NCBI GenBank assembly: GCA_050297535.1
Contig: JBNKSV010000013.1
Span: 1 to 54,713 of the forward strand
Direction of reading: 5' to 3'
DNA: 54,713 nucleotides
Source of the DNA: JAAGZL01 sp050297535
Lineage (GTDB): Bacteria > Pseudomonadota > Gammaproteobacteria > Chromatiales > Chromatiaceae
Shown: positions 9,092-16,922 of the stretch, in pieces
Position numbering within the stretch: position 1 is the stretch's first letter
How the letters are laid out: each line of letters begins with the position of its first letter
Translations under genes and position numbers: made by a program
Notes under the pieces: model-generated
What the model saw: the letters and a program-made list of their open reading frames with translations, nothing else
Databases searched by the model: none
Told to the model about the DNA's origin: nothing

Positions 9092-10387
9092 ATGCGAATT
9101 AGTAAACGATTTATGCAGACAGCGATCGCATTCTGCGCTGCGGGCCTGCCAGCACTGGGTATGGCTGACGATGCTACCCTGAGCTCTGGCGATACAGCCT
9201 GGATGCTCACGTCTACCGTGTTGGTTCTGTTTATGACCATCCCTGGTCTGTCCCTGTTCTATGCCGGTATGGTGCGTTCCAAGAACGTACTGTCCGTTAT
9301 GATGCAGTGTTTTGCCATCACAGCCCTGATGACGGTGTTGTGGATGGTGGCCGGCTATAGTATCGCCTTTACCGGTGAGGGCGCCTATTTTGGTGGCCTG
9401 AGCAAGGCGTTCCTGATCGGTGTAGGCGTCGATAGCCTCAGTGGCACTATCCCTGAGACGGTCTTTATGACCTTCCAGATGACCTTTGCCATCATCACCC
9501 CGGCCCTGATCGTCGGTGCCTTCGCAGAGCGCATGAAGTTCTCCGCCATGCTCTGGTTCATGGGTCTGTGGCTGATCATAGTCTATGCCCCGATATGCCA
9601 CTGGGTATGGGGCGGCGGCTGGCTCGGCAGCATGGGCGTGCTGGACTTTGCTGGCGGCACCGTGGTGCATATCAACGCCGGTATCGCCGGTCTGATGGCC
9701 TGTTTGGTGCTTGGCAAACGTAAGGGCTACCCGGGCACGCAGATGCCACCGCATAACTTGGGCTATACCGTAATGGGTGCCTCTATGCTGTGGGTTGGCT
9801 GGTTCGGTTTCAACGCTGGTTCTGAATTGGCCGCCGATGGTACCGCAGGCATGGCTATGGCTGTAACTCAGATCGCTACTGCAACAGCTGCTTTGGCCTG
9901 GATGTTCGCTGAGTGGATGACCCACGGCAAGCCAAGCGTATTGGGTATTGCCTCAGGCGCTGTAGCAGGCCTGGTGGCCATCACCCCGGCCTCTGGCACC
10001 GCTGGTCCTACCGGGGCCCTGTTGATCGGTGCTGTTGCTGGCGTAGGTTGCTTCCTGGGCGCTACCAAGCTGAAGCGCGCTCTGGGTTACGATGACTCCC
10101 TGGATGCCTTTGGTGTCCATGCCATTGGCGGTATCATCGGTGCCATCCTTACCGGTGTCTGTGCTGACGTCAGCATGGGTGGATCTGGTCTGGCCGAAGG
10201 TGTGACCATGGGTGCTCAGGTTGGCCTGCAGTTCATTGGTGTAGGCGCTACCCTGGTCTATACCGCTATTGTCTCCTTTATCCTGCTGAAGATCGTAGAT
10301 GTTGTCATCGGTCTGCGGGTTACCGAGGAGCAGGAGGCCGAGGGTCTGGATATCGCGTTGCACGACGAGCGTGGTTATATCCTGTAA
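9092..10387 (+). CDS. amtB: Ammonium transporter AmtB
   Basis: A 431-residue Amt/Rh channel. An N-terminal signal peptide (about residues 1-25, ending GLGMADD-like) is followed by eleven membrane helices. The pore twin histidines are visible in GGTVVHINAGIAGL and in FGVHAIGGIIGA; AGMVRSKNVLS and the C-terminal tail after GLRVTEEQE are typical. It conducts ammonium across the inner membrane and is gated by GlnK, its operon partner. The ATG is preceded by CTGGAGGAATCC. A strong terminator follows. Confidence 0.97.
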   Translation: MRISKRFMQTAIAFCAAGLPALGMADDATLSSGDTAWMLTSTVLVLFMTIPGLSLFYAGMVRSKNVLSVMMQCFAITALMTVLWMVAGYSIAFTGEGAYFGGLSKAFLIGVGVDSLSGTIPETVFMTFQMTFAIITPALIVGAFAERMKFSAMLWFMGLWLIIVYAPICHWVWGGGWLGSMGVLDFAGGTVVHINAGIAGLMACLVLGKRKGYPGTQMPPHNLGYTVMGASMLWVGWFGFNAGSELAADGTAGMAMAVTQIATATAALAWMFAEWMTHGKPSVLGIASGAVAGLVAITPASGTAGPTGALLIGAVAGVGCFLGATKLKRALGYDDSLDAFGVHAIGGIIGAILTGVCADVSMGGSGLAEGVTMGAQVGLQFIGVGATLVYTAIVSFILLKIVDVVIGLRVTEEQEAEGLDIALHDERGYIL

Positions 10388-10413
10388 TCCTCGTTTAACG
10401 TGGATGATTAGAG

Positions 10414-10440
10414 AACGGGCGCTACGGCGCCCGTTTTTTT
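10414..10440 (+). terminator. Rho-independent terminator of glnK-amtB
   Basis: Perfect 9-bp stem AACGGGCGC/GCGCCCGTT (10414-10422 with 10427-10435) closed by a TACG tetraloop and continued by a run of T. It begins 27 bases after the amtB stop. Confidence 0.92.
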
Positions 10441-10543
10441 GTATGGATGCTAAAAACAGACCTGCGTATATTTTTTCAGTGACCCAATCTTTGTAACAGG
10501 GTAACCTTTACCTATTAATTTTTGTGCCGTCCTGACCATAAAT

Positions 10544-11209
10544 ATGTCTTCATGCGATAAGGAAAAACCAGATTGTCCGGTAGGCGAGCCTGAGTGCCAC
10601 CTTATTGATGAGTTGCTTGTTCAGCGCCTGACCAGTCGTGAGCTTGAACAGTTGGTCCATACCGATAACCTGACCGGACTGTTTAATTACCGGCACTTTG
10701 CTAGCGCACTGGAACAGGAACTGGAGCGTACTCGTCGGACCGGGCAGCCTACCTCCATGATTCTGATGGACCTGGATCACTTTAAAAGCATCAACGACAC
10801 CTGGGGGCATGAAGCGGGCAATCTGGTACTGCGCAAGACCGCTGATCTGATCCGAGAGACCCTGCGCAAGATAGACATCCCATGTCGCTATGGCGGTGAA
10901 GAGTTCGCAGTTATCCTGCCGGGGACGCATCAGCCCTTTGCGGTCAACGTGGCCAATCGCCTGCGGAAGGCCCTCATGGAGGAGGCGGTTGAGGTTGAGG
11001 GTGGGGTGATAGAATACACCGCCAGCATGGGGGTGGGTGCCTATGTCATGGGAGATGGCATCGGTGCTGAAGATTTCGTGAAGCAGACCGACGAGCAGCT
11101 CTATCGCGCAAAAAAAGAGGGTCGTAACCGGGTGTGTTATCGTCCTTACGAACGTATCCGACCCGAGACTGAGGTTAGCCAGGAAGAAAAACGCGCCTTG
11201 TTTGAATGA
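10544..11209 (+). CDS. GGDEF-domain diguanylate cyclase
   Basis: A 221-residue protein made almost entirely of a GGDEF domain (about residues 42-205) after a short Cys-containing N-terminus. The metal site is in MDLDHFKSINDTWGH and the active-site loop is GGEEF (117-121). An inhibitory-site motif RKID (108-111) sits exactly five residues before it, so both catalysis and product inhibition look intact. It should make cyclic di-GMP from two GTP in the cytoplasm. There is no membrane or classical sensor domain. The two N-terminal cysteines are the only hint of an input. It lies upstream of the DUF4124 gene and polA in the same direction. Confidence 0.92.
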   Translation: MSSCDKEKPDCPVGEPECHLIDELLVQRLTSRELEQLVHTDNLTGLFNYRHFASALEQELERTRRTGQPTSMILMDLDHFKSINDTWGHEAGNLVLRKTADLIRETLRKIDIPCRYGGEEFAVILPGTHQPFAVNVANRLRKALMEEAVEVEGGVIEYTASMGVGAYVMGDGIGAEDFVKQTDEQLYRAKKEGRNRVCYRPYERIRPETEVSQEEKRALFE

Positions 11210-11239
11210 TATCGTTATCGACACATATGGATTGGTTAA

Positions 11240-11707
11240 ATGATAAATAAACGTCTGTTAGGGATCTCACTGTTTATGATCCTATTCATGCTTGCAGCCG
11301 CTACAACTGCCGGAATCTACAAATGGGTGGATGAGAATGGGCATGTTCAATATGGTGACCGGCCGCCGGCAACGGATGTGGAGGAGAGCGAAGAGGTGAA
11401 TGTGCGCGTGCAGGAGTCTACTTCTGCTGATAGCGCCCCTGTGGACCGGCGGCAGGCGCGCGAGCGGTTACTGCAACAGTATGAAAAGGAGCGGGCAGAT
11501 AAAAAGGAAGCGGCCGCAAAAAAACGACAAGAGCAGCAAAAGGCCAAGGTCAGATGTGCTTATGCCAAAAACACATTGAATGAGTATCTGGGACATGGAC
11601 GCTTGTATGACCTTCTGCCCAACCAGGAGCGCAGATACCTTACGGATCAGGAGCGGGATGCGGAGATAGCTAAGGCGCGTGCCGAAGTAAAAAAGTGGTG
11701 TAAATAA
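11240..11707 (+). CDS. DUF4124 domain-containing exported protein
   Basis: 155 residues. A signal peptide or N-terminal anchor (about residues 1-24) is followed by GIYKWVDENGHVQYGDRPP, the signature of DUF4124, a short periplasmic domain of unknown function common in Gammaproteobacteria. The rest is highly charged and probably coiled coil (EKERADKKEAAAKKRQEQQ), with two C-terminal cysteines. It lies 30 bases after the GGDEF gene and 20 bases before polA, so all three may be co-transcribed. No specific function can be given. Confidence 0.85.
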   Translation: MINKRLLGISLFMILFMLAAATTAGIYKWVDENGHVQYGDRPPATDVEESEEVNVRVQESTSADSAPVDRRQARERLLQQYEKERADKKEAAAKKRQEQQKAKVRCAYAKNTLNEYLGHGRLYDLLPNQERRYLTDQERDAEIAKARAEVKKWCK

Positions 11708-11727
11708 TAGCCAGACCAGAATAACCG

Positions 11728-14433
11728 ATGACAAACCCCAAACCATTTATCCTGGTAGACGGTTCCTCCTACCTGTTTCGTGCCTACCACGCGCTGCCGC
11801 CTCTGACCAACTCTCAGGGCGAGCCCACGGGCGCCATCGTGGGTGTCCTGAACATGCTGCGTCGGTTGCTGGATCAGTATCAACCGGAATATATGGCGGT
11901 GGTGTTCGACGCCCCCGGCGGCAGTTTTCGCAATCAGATATACAGCGCCTACAAGGCCAATCGCCCGCCCATGCCGGATGAGCTGCGGGAGCAGATCCAG
12001 CCGCTGCACGACATCATTCGCGCCATGGGTCTGCCTCTGCTGATAGAGAGCGGTGTTGAGGCGGACGACGTGATCGGTACCCTGGCTCGGCAGGCTACAG
12101 AACAAGGTATGGATACACTCATCTCCACTGGCGACAAGGATATGGCCCAGCTGGTGAATGACCATGTTACCCTGATCAACACCATGTCGGACCAGATCAG
12201 CGACGCCGCCGGTGTGGTGGAGAAGTTTGGGGTGCGTCCGGATCAGATCATCGACTATCTGGCCCTGGTGGGGGACAGTTCCGACAACATCCCCGGCGTA
12301 CCCAAGTGCGGTCCCAAGACCGCGGCCAAGTGGCTGGCGGAGTATGGCGATCTGGACAACTTGATGGCCTGCGCCGACGAGATCAAGGGCAAGGTGGGGG
12401 AGTATTTGCGGGATAGCCTGGAGCAGTTGCCACTGGCGCGGGAGCTGGCCACCATCAAGCTGGATGTGGAGCTGGCGTTTGCGCCCCAGCAACTTCGGCC
12501 GACGGCCTCGGATATAGAGGCGCTGAAACAACACTATACCCGCCTTGAATCCAAGCGCTTGCTGGACAGCCTGGGCGAGAACTCGGCGGATGCGGTTGAA
12601 CCGGAATCACCAGACCCGCTAGTCTGCGATTACCAGACTGTCTTGGATAAAGACTCCTTTGAGGAGTGGCTCCAACGTCTGGAACAGGCAGAGCTATTCT
12701 CCTTCGATACCGAGACCAACAGCCTGGACTATATGCAGGCCGAGCTGGTGGGTCTTTCCTTTTCTGTTGAAGCGGGACAGGCGGCCTATGTGCCGGTTGC
12801 CCACAACTATCCGGGTGCGCCGGAGCAGTTGCAACGCGACTATGTGCTGCAACGCCTCAAGCCGCTGTTGGAAGATTCGGCCAAGGCCAAGCTGGGACAA
12901 AATCTGAAATATGACATGAGCGTCCTGGCCCGTTACGGTATCGAGATGCGCGGGGTGGCTTTCGACACCATGCTGGAGTCTTACGTGCTGGACTCCACCG
13001 CCTCCCGGCACGATATGGATTCTCTCGCCAACAACTATCTCGGACACAGCACCATCAAATATGAAGAGGTGGCGGGCAAGGGCGCCAAGCAGATCACCTT
13101 CGATCAGGTGCCGTTGGAGCAAGCCGCCCCCTATGCGGCCGAGGACGCGGATATCACCCTGCGGCTGCATCAGCGGCTGTGGCCGGAGCTGGAGAAAGAG
13201 GACTCACTAAGAAGCGTATTCACCGAACTGGAGATGCCGCTGGTGCCAGTCCTATCTCGCATCGAACGCACCGGGGTGCGTATCGACTGCAAGATGTTGC
13301 AGCAACAGAGTCAGCGCTTTGCCGAAACACTCCATGCCCTGGAACAACAGGCGTACGCCATCGCAGGCCGCCCATTCAACCTGGGTTCGCCCAAACAGAT
13401 CGGCGCCATCTTCTTCGACGAATTGGAGATGCCGGTCATATCCAAGACCCCCAAGGGAGCGCCATCCACCGCCGAGTCGGTGTTGCAGGAGTTGGCGGAC
13501 ATGGAGTATGAACTGCCTGCGGTCATCCTGGAGCATCGCGGCCTGAGCAAGTTGAAGTCCACCTACACCGATAAACTGCCGCAGATGGTGGATCGGGATA
13601 CGGGGCGGGTGCACACCTCCTATCATCAGGCGGTGGCGGCCACCGGTAGGCTCTCCTCATCCGACCCAAATCTGCAGAACATCCCGGTGCGCACCGAAGA
13701 GGGTCGCCTGATCCGTCAGGCCTTCATCCCGGAAGATGGCTACCGTATGGTGGCCGCCGACTACTCCCAGATTGAACTGCGCATCATGGCCCACCTCTCA
13801 GGTGACGCCGGATTGCTCAACGCCTTCGCCAGCGGCGAGGACATCCATCGCGCCACTGCTGCTGAGGTGTTTGGGGCCAGCCTGGATGAGGTTACGGATG
13901 ACCAGCGCCGCTCCGCCAAGGCGGTCAATTTCGGGCTGATTTACGGCATGTCTGCCTTCGGGCTCTCCCGTCAGCTCAAGGTGGATCGGGCCACGGCCCA
14001 GAGCTATATAGACCTCTATTTCGAACGCTATCCAGGGGTACAGGAGTTTATGCTGCGCACCCGCGAGGAGGCGCATGCCAAGGGCTATGTAGAGACGGTA
14101 TTCGGTCGCCGTCTCTATCTGCCGGAGATTAATGCCAAAAACCAGCAGATTCGGGCTGCGGCCGAGCGCACCGCCATAAACGCCCCCATGCAAGGAACGG
14201 CCTCCGACATCATCAAGCGCGCCATGCTGGCGGTAGATAGCTGGATAGAGAGCGAGCGTCCGGCGGTCAAGATGATCATGCAGGTGCACGATGAGCTGGT
14301 GTTCGAGATTAAGCAGGAACAGTTGGATGCGGCCTGCGAACAGATCCTCGGTTTTATGCAGGGGGCAGCGGAACTGCAGGTGCCGCTGGTGGTGGATATC
14401 GGGGTGGGGGATAATTGGGATCAGGCTCACTAA
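11728..14433 (+). CDS. polA: DNA polymerase I
   Basis: 901 residues with three domains in the usual order. The 5'-3' exonuclease (1 to about 290) has EADDVIGTLA and GDSSDNIPGV. The 3'-5' exonuclease (about 310-510) keeps DTET at 327-330 and a downstream AEDADITLRL, so proofreading should be active. The polymerase has motif A DYSQIELR (from D678), motif B RRSAKAVNFGLIYG (from R727) and motif C HDE (854-856). It fills gaps and removes Okazaki primers. Length and motifs match the Escherichia coli enzyme closely. Confidence 0.98.
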   Translation: MTNPKPFILVDGSSYLFRAYHALPPLTNSQGEPTGAIVGVLNMLRRLLDQYQPEYMAVVFDAPGGSFRNQIYSAYKANRPPMPDELREQIQPLHDIIRAMGLPLLIESGVEADDVIGTLARQATEQGMDTLISTGDKDMAQLVNDHVTLINTMSDQISDAAGVVEKFGVRPDQIIDYLALVGDSSDNIPGVPKCGPKTAAKWLAEYGDLDNLMACADEIKGKVGEYLRDSLEQLPLARELATIKLDVELAFAPQQLRPTASDIEALKQHYTRLESKRLLDSLGENSADAVEPESPDPLVCDYQTVLDKDSFEEWLQRLEQAELFSFDTETNSLDYMQAELVGLSFSVEAGQAAYVPVAHNYPGAPEQLQRDYVLQRLKPLLEDSAKAKLGQNLKYDMSVLARYGIEMRGVAFDTMLESYVLDSTASRHDMDSLANNYLGHSTIKYEEVAGKGAKQITFDQVPLEQAAPYAAEDADITLRLHQRLWPELEKEDSLRSVFTELEMPLVPVLSRIERTGVRIDCKMLQQQSQRFAETLHALEQQAYAIAGRPFNLGSPKQIGAIFFDELEMPVISKTPKGAPSTAESVLQELADMEYELPAVILEHRGLSKLKSTYTDKLPQMVDRDTGRVHTSYHQAVAATGRLSSSDPNLQNIPVRTEEGRLIRQAFIPEDGYRMVAADYSQIELRIMAHLSGDAGLLNAFASGEDIHRATAAEVFGASLDEVTDDQRRSAKAVNFGLIYGMSAFGLSRQLKVDRATAQSYIDLYFERYPGVQEFMLRTREEAHAKGYVETVFGRRLYLPEINAKNQQIRAAAERTAINAPMQGTASDIIKRAMLAVDSWIESERPAVKMIMQVHDELVFEIKQEQLDAACEQILGFMQGAAELQVPLVVDIGVGDNWDQAH

Positions 14434-14477
14434 CTCTTTGTAAAATAATTATTTTTATATTACGGATGATATTATCA

Positions 14478-14640
14478 GGATCAAACTGAACTTTTCCCAA
14501 ACCGGGTAGTCCCACATCATGTGCGTTATATGACGCCGAATCATCTTCCCCAGGTGATTCGTACACCCGGCAACCCTAGTCGGGTCATCTGATCCCGGTC
14601 ACCTTCCCTCCCCTTTAGGGACCGGGGTCTTCTTTTTTTT
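14478..14640 (+). ncRNA. Candidate structured small RNA downstream of polA
   Basis: No credible ORF is present, but the plus strand folds compactly. A closing helix CCGGGT-(bulged A)-GT/AC-ACCCGG (14502-14510 with 14563-14570) encloses three hairpins: CACA/TGTG (14513-14523), CGTT/GACG (14524-14535) and a 9-bp CGAATCATC/GGTGATTCG stem (14537-14545 with 14553-14561) with loop TTCCCCA. A small ACCC/GGGT hairpin follows, then a terminator with a C-rich loop. TATTAT at about 14470-14475 could be a -10 element. The placement just after polA recalls Spot 42 in enterics, but the sequence does not match it. An alternative is processing from the polA 3' UTR. I do not recognise the family. Confidence 0.5.
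14591..14640 (+). terminator. Rho-independent terminator after polA / end of candidate sRNA
   Basis: A 10-bp stem GATCCCGGTC/GACCGGGGTC (14591-14600 with 14620-14629, one G-U pair) has a 19-base loop containing CCTTCCCTCCCC and is followed by TTCTTTTTTTT. Confidence 0.85.
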
Positions 14641-14902
14641 GATGAACATAGACGACGTAACTTGGCGTGTCATAGTGACAAACCGAAACGTTGCATCAAA
14701 ACAAACAATGCAATAATCAACTTGTGTCGTGCAGAAAGATAACGCGCCAGAAATTAAATTTCGGCTGATTATTTTCGTCCTATCTGAGAGAATTCAAATG
14801 TAACGGAAAAGCTATTCCTTTTAGGCGTACGGTTGGCGTAGTTAGATCGGGAAATCTTTGGTGTCCACTGTCTGAATAGTCCTGGTGACTGTAGGTTGTT
14901 AT
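14641..14902. other. Intergenic stretch before the phosphodiesterase gene
   Basis: About 260 bases without a credible ORF between the polA-side terminator and the ATG at 14903. The sequence is moderately AT-rich and should hold the promoter of the phosphodiesterase gene, but no -35/-10 pair stands out. I see no repeat or strong hairpin. Confidence 0.5.
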
Positions 14903-16063
14903 ATGTTATTTCCTGATTATTACGGCGGCGGTATCGTCAATCTCATGTCTTCTCTTGAGCAGGGCATGGGGTCCAGCTTCAATCTCTATCCTTCGGCAAA
15001 CGCCTTGCCCGTACCAGAATTGCGGCAGAGCAGGAACGTCATCCTGGTGGTGGTGGATGGCCTTGGTTACGACTACTTAACCAGCAAGGGGGTAGGCAGT
15101 AATCTGCATGGCCATCTTAGGTCCAGCCTCACCTCGGTCTGCCCCTCGACCACATCGGCTGCGGTTCCGACCTTCCTTACCGGGGTGGCCCCCCAACAGC
15201 ACGGATTTACCGGCTGGTTTGCCTGGTTTCGGGAAGTTGGGAGTGTTCTGGCAATCCTCCCGTTCCAGCCGCGTCATGGCGGCTGTAGTCTGGAGCAGCT
15301 GGATTTTCATCCGGGGATGCTCTCGGGCTGTGAGTCGATGTTCGAGCGTATCCATACCGGCAAACATGTGGTGATGCCGGAACGGATTGCTGAGTCTGAG
15401 TTCAATATGGCCTTTCACGATGGCGCCAGTATATGGAAGTTTACTGGCCTGTCGGATTTCTTCGGCGTGATCAAGCAGGCCGCCACCAGCGAGAACGAAC
15501 GTAACTACGTCTACGCCTATTGGCCGGAGTTCGATAGCATTGCTCATTCCCGCGGAATAGGTAGTGCGGAGGTGGCGCAGCACTTCGCCGAGCTTGATCA
15601 GGCCTTCGGTAAATTTCTAAGGGATATGCAGGGGACGGACAGCAAGATCATAGTCACGGCCGATCATGGTTTTATTGACATCCCTTCCAGCGGCGTGATT
15701 CAAATGAGCGACCATCCGGAGTTGGCGGATACCCTAGTGTTACCGCTATGCGGTGAACAGCGTTTCGCCTTCTGTTATGTGCATCCGGACAAGACTGATC
15801 GCTTCAAACAGTATGTAACATCTGAGCTGGCCCACGCGGTTGAGCTGCACAAGAGTTCTGACCTGATTGAGCAGGGCTGGTTTGGCCTGGGTGAACCGCA
15901 TCCGGAATTAGCGTCGCGTATCGGACACTATACGCTGGTGATGAAGTCGGGTTACAAGATCAGGGACCGGGTGTTGGGGGAGAAACCGAAACGGCATATT
16001 GGGGTGCATGGTGGCGTGCGCCAGGAGGAGATGCAGGTGCCTCTGGTGGTGGTCGATTGTTAG
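14903..16063 (+). CDS. Alkaline phosphatase superfamily protein (nucleotide pyrophosphatase/phosphodiesterase type)
   Basis: 386 residues from the ATG at 14903; a GTG six codons earlier is possible. The fold signature is clear: VILVVVDGLGYDYL holds the first metal-binding Asp, PSTTSAAVPTFLTG holds the Thr nucleophile, YWPEFDSIAHSRG supplies the Asp and His ligands, and TADHGFIDIP the second metal site. Members hydrolyse phosphodiester or pyrophosphate bonds in nucleotides, phospholipids or sugar nucleotides. There is no signal peptide, so it is predicted cytoplasmic. The gene stands alone, and substrate cannot be predicted. Confidence 0.88.
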   Translation: MLFPDYYGGGIVNLMSSLEQGMGSSFNLYPSANALPVPELRQSRNVILVVVDGLGYDYLTSKGVGSNLHGHLRSSLTSVCPSTTSAAVPTFLTGVAPQQHGFTGWFAWFREVGSVLAILPFQPRHGGCSLEQLDFHPGMLSGCESMFERIHTGKHVVMPERIAESEFNMAFHDGASIWKFTGLSDFFGVIKQAATSENERNYVYAYWPEFDSIAHSRGIGSAEVAQHFAELDQAFGKFLRDMQGTDSKIIVTADHGFIDIPSSGVIQMSDHPELADTLVLPLCGEQRFAFCYVHPDKTDRFKQYVTSELAHAVELHKSSDLIEQGWFGLGEPHPELASRIGHYTLVMKSGYKIRDRVLGEKPKRHIGVHGGVRQEEMQVPLVVVDC

Positions 16064-16067
16064 CAGG

Positions 16068-16126
16068 GTAGGAGCTTTCTCCCGAGAGCTATAAAGCCAT
16101 TGTCGTCCTGAGGACAGGACTCCTAC
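16068..16126. repeat. REP-like palindromic element
   Basis: Outer arms GTAGGAG (16068-16074) and CTCCTAC (16120-16126) enclose AGCT...AGCT and a GTCC-TGA-GGAC hairpin (16105-16115). GTAGGAG-type ends are common in gammaproteobacterial REP elements. It sits between two convergent genes. Only one copy is in the window. Confidence 0.4.
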
Positions 16127-16155
16127 AGGTTGCGGTTGGCGATGGACTTATCAAA

Positions 16156-16809
16156 TTAAAATTTGAGCTTGTATGCCAGTTCCGGGTGGTCGATGAATGG
16201 ATTTCTAGTTCCCTGTATCTTTTCGATGATATTGTTGCGCCGCCTCTCTTCGGAGTCGGGCGGGTCCTCCCGATGCCATTGCAGTAACAATGTTGCCTGT
16301 CGCTTGAAGATGGTAAGGCCATATTTCTGGTGCATGTAGAACAAGGCGCGGGCGATATTGCCACGGCTGGCTGGGCGCGGTTCTGCCCGATGTCGGCGTT
16401 GATCTATCTCGAAATCACAGCGTCCATAATTACGCCTCTCTCCCCTGATGATGTCGAAGGCATAGCTGCTACGGGCCTGGTTTATCTTGTCGATGGCCGG
16501 GTAGAGGTTGTGCATGTCGGATTCTATCTTGTTGAACTCGGGGCTGATTCGGCGGCACTGTTTACGATCGCGGCATCCGAAGCGTTTCAGGGCCCAACTC
16601 ATGGGGTAAACGTGTTCGATGTTTATGGACCGCCCCTTGTCTGATCCAAATCTGCGGCCGCAGTAAAGGGTCTCGCCGCCGCTGGCGTAGAGCTTAGACC
16701 AGAACAGTGGCAGGATATCGAAGTACTCCCCGACCGGTTTTTTATAAGCGATGGCGGTGGTGCTTAGGCAGAGTCCAAGTATAGCTACAGCAATAATTTG
16801 TGGACGCAT
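16156..16809 (-). CDS. Endonuclease I family nuclease (EndA/NucM-like), exported
   Basis: 217 residues from the ATG at 16809, chosen because it opens a clean signal peptide (MRPQIIAVAILGLCLSTTAIA) and has AGGA upstream; an upstream in-frame start would run through a repeat element. The mature part has the endonuclease I signature INIEHVYPMSWALKRFGC, with the catalytic His, followed by SDMHNLYPA and RGNIARALFYM. Members are periplasmic or secreted, Mg-dependent nucleases that cut double-stranded DNA non-specifically. Paired cysteines (FGCRDRKQC) may form a disulfide. The gene is monocistronic. Confidence 0.9.
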   Translation of the reverse strand: MRPQIIAVAILGLCLSTTAIAYKKPVGEYFDILPLFWSKLYASGGETLYCGRRFGSDKGRSINIEHVYPMSWALKRFGCRDRKQCRRISPEFNKIESDMHNLYPAIDKINQARSSYAFDIIRGERRNYGRCDFEIDQRRHRAEPRPASRGNIARALFYMHQKYGLTIFKRQATLLLQWHREDPPDSEERRRNNIIEKIQGTRNPFIDHPELAYKLKF

Positions 16810-16846
16810 AAGCGTTATCCTGGGTTTCAGTGATTCAGGCGAGTCA

Positions 16847-16916
16847 GGGGTCAGAGTCAAACCGTCCATTTTCGGTGGTGTTAACCACAACTGTTTCACG
16901 GTTTGACTCTGACCCC
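16847..16916. repeat. Inverted repeat with perfect 19-bp arms (MITE/REPIN-like)
   Basis: GGGGTCAGAGTCAAACCGT (16847-16865) and its exact reverse complement (16898-16916) flank a 32-base centre. The GGGGTCAGAGTC end resembles palindromes I associate from memory with REP-associated tyrosine transposases (TnpA-REP, Y1 family). No transposase lies nearby, so this would be a non-autonomous copy. It lies upstream of endA and just after the stop of the malonyltransferase gene. Confidence 0.65.
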
Positions 16917-16922
16917 GGGTCG

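Noticed and set aside
8936..9925. A 329-codon open frame on the minus strand across glnK/amtB
   Set aside because: Composition (many His, Gln, Asp, Thr) and position show it is the complement of AmtB codons. No domain and no ribosome site.
11647..12534. A 295-codon open frame antisense to the start of polA
   Set aside because: Complementary shadow of polA with low-complexity composition and no domain.
14354..14566. A 70-codon minus-strand open frame after polA
   Set aside because: Starts in the noncoding RNA region and runs into polA on the opposite strand; ends in a proline-rich stretch without any family resemblance.
14478..14640. Considered Spot 42 or a cyclic di-GMP riboswitch for the RNA after polA
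   Set aside because: The sequence does not match what I know of either family, and a terminator plus about 260 noncoding bases separate it from the next gene.
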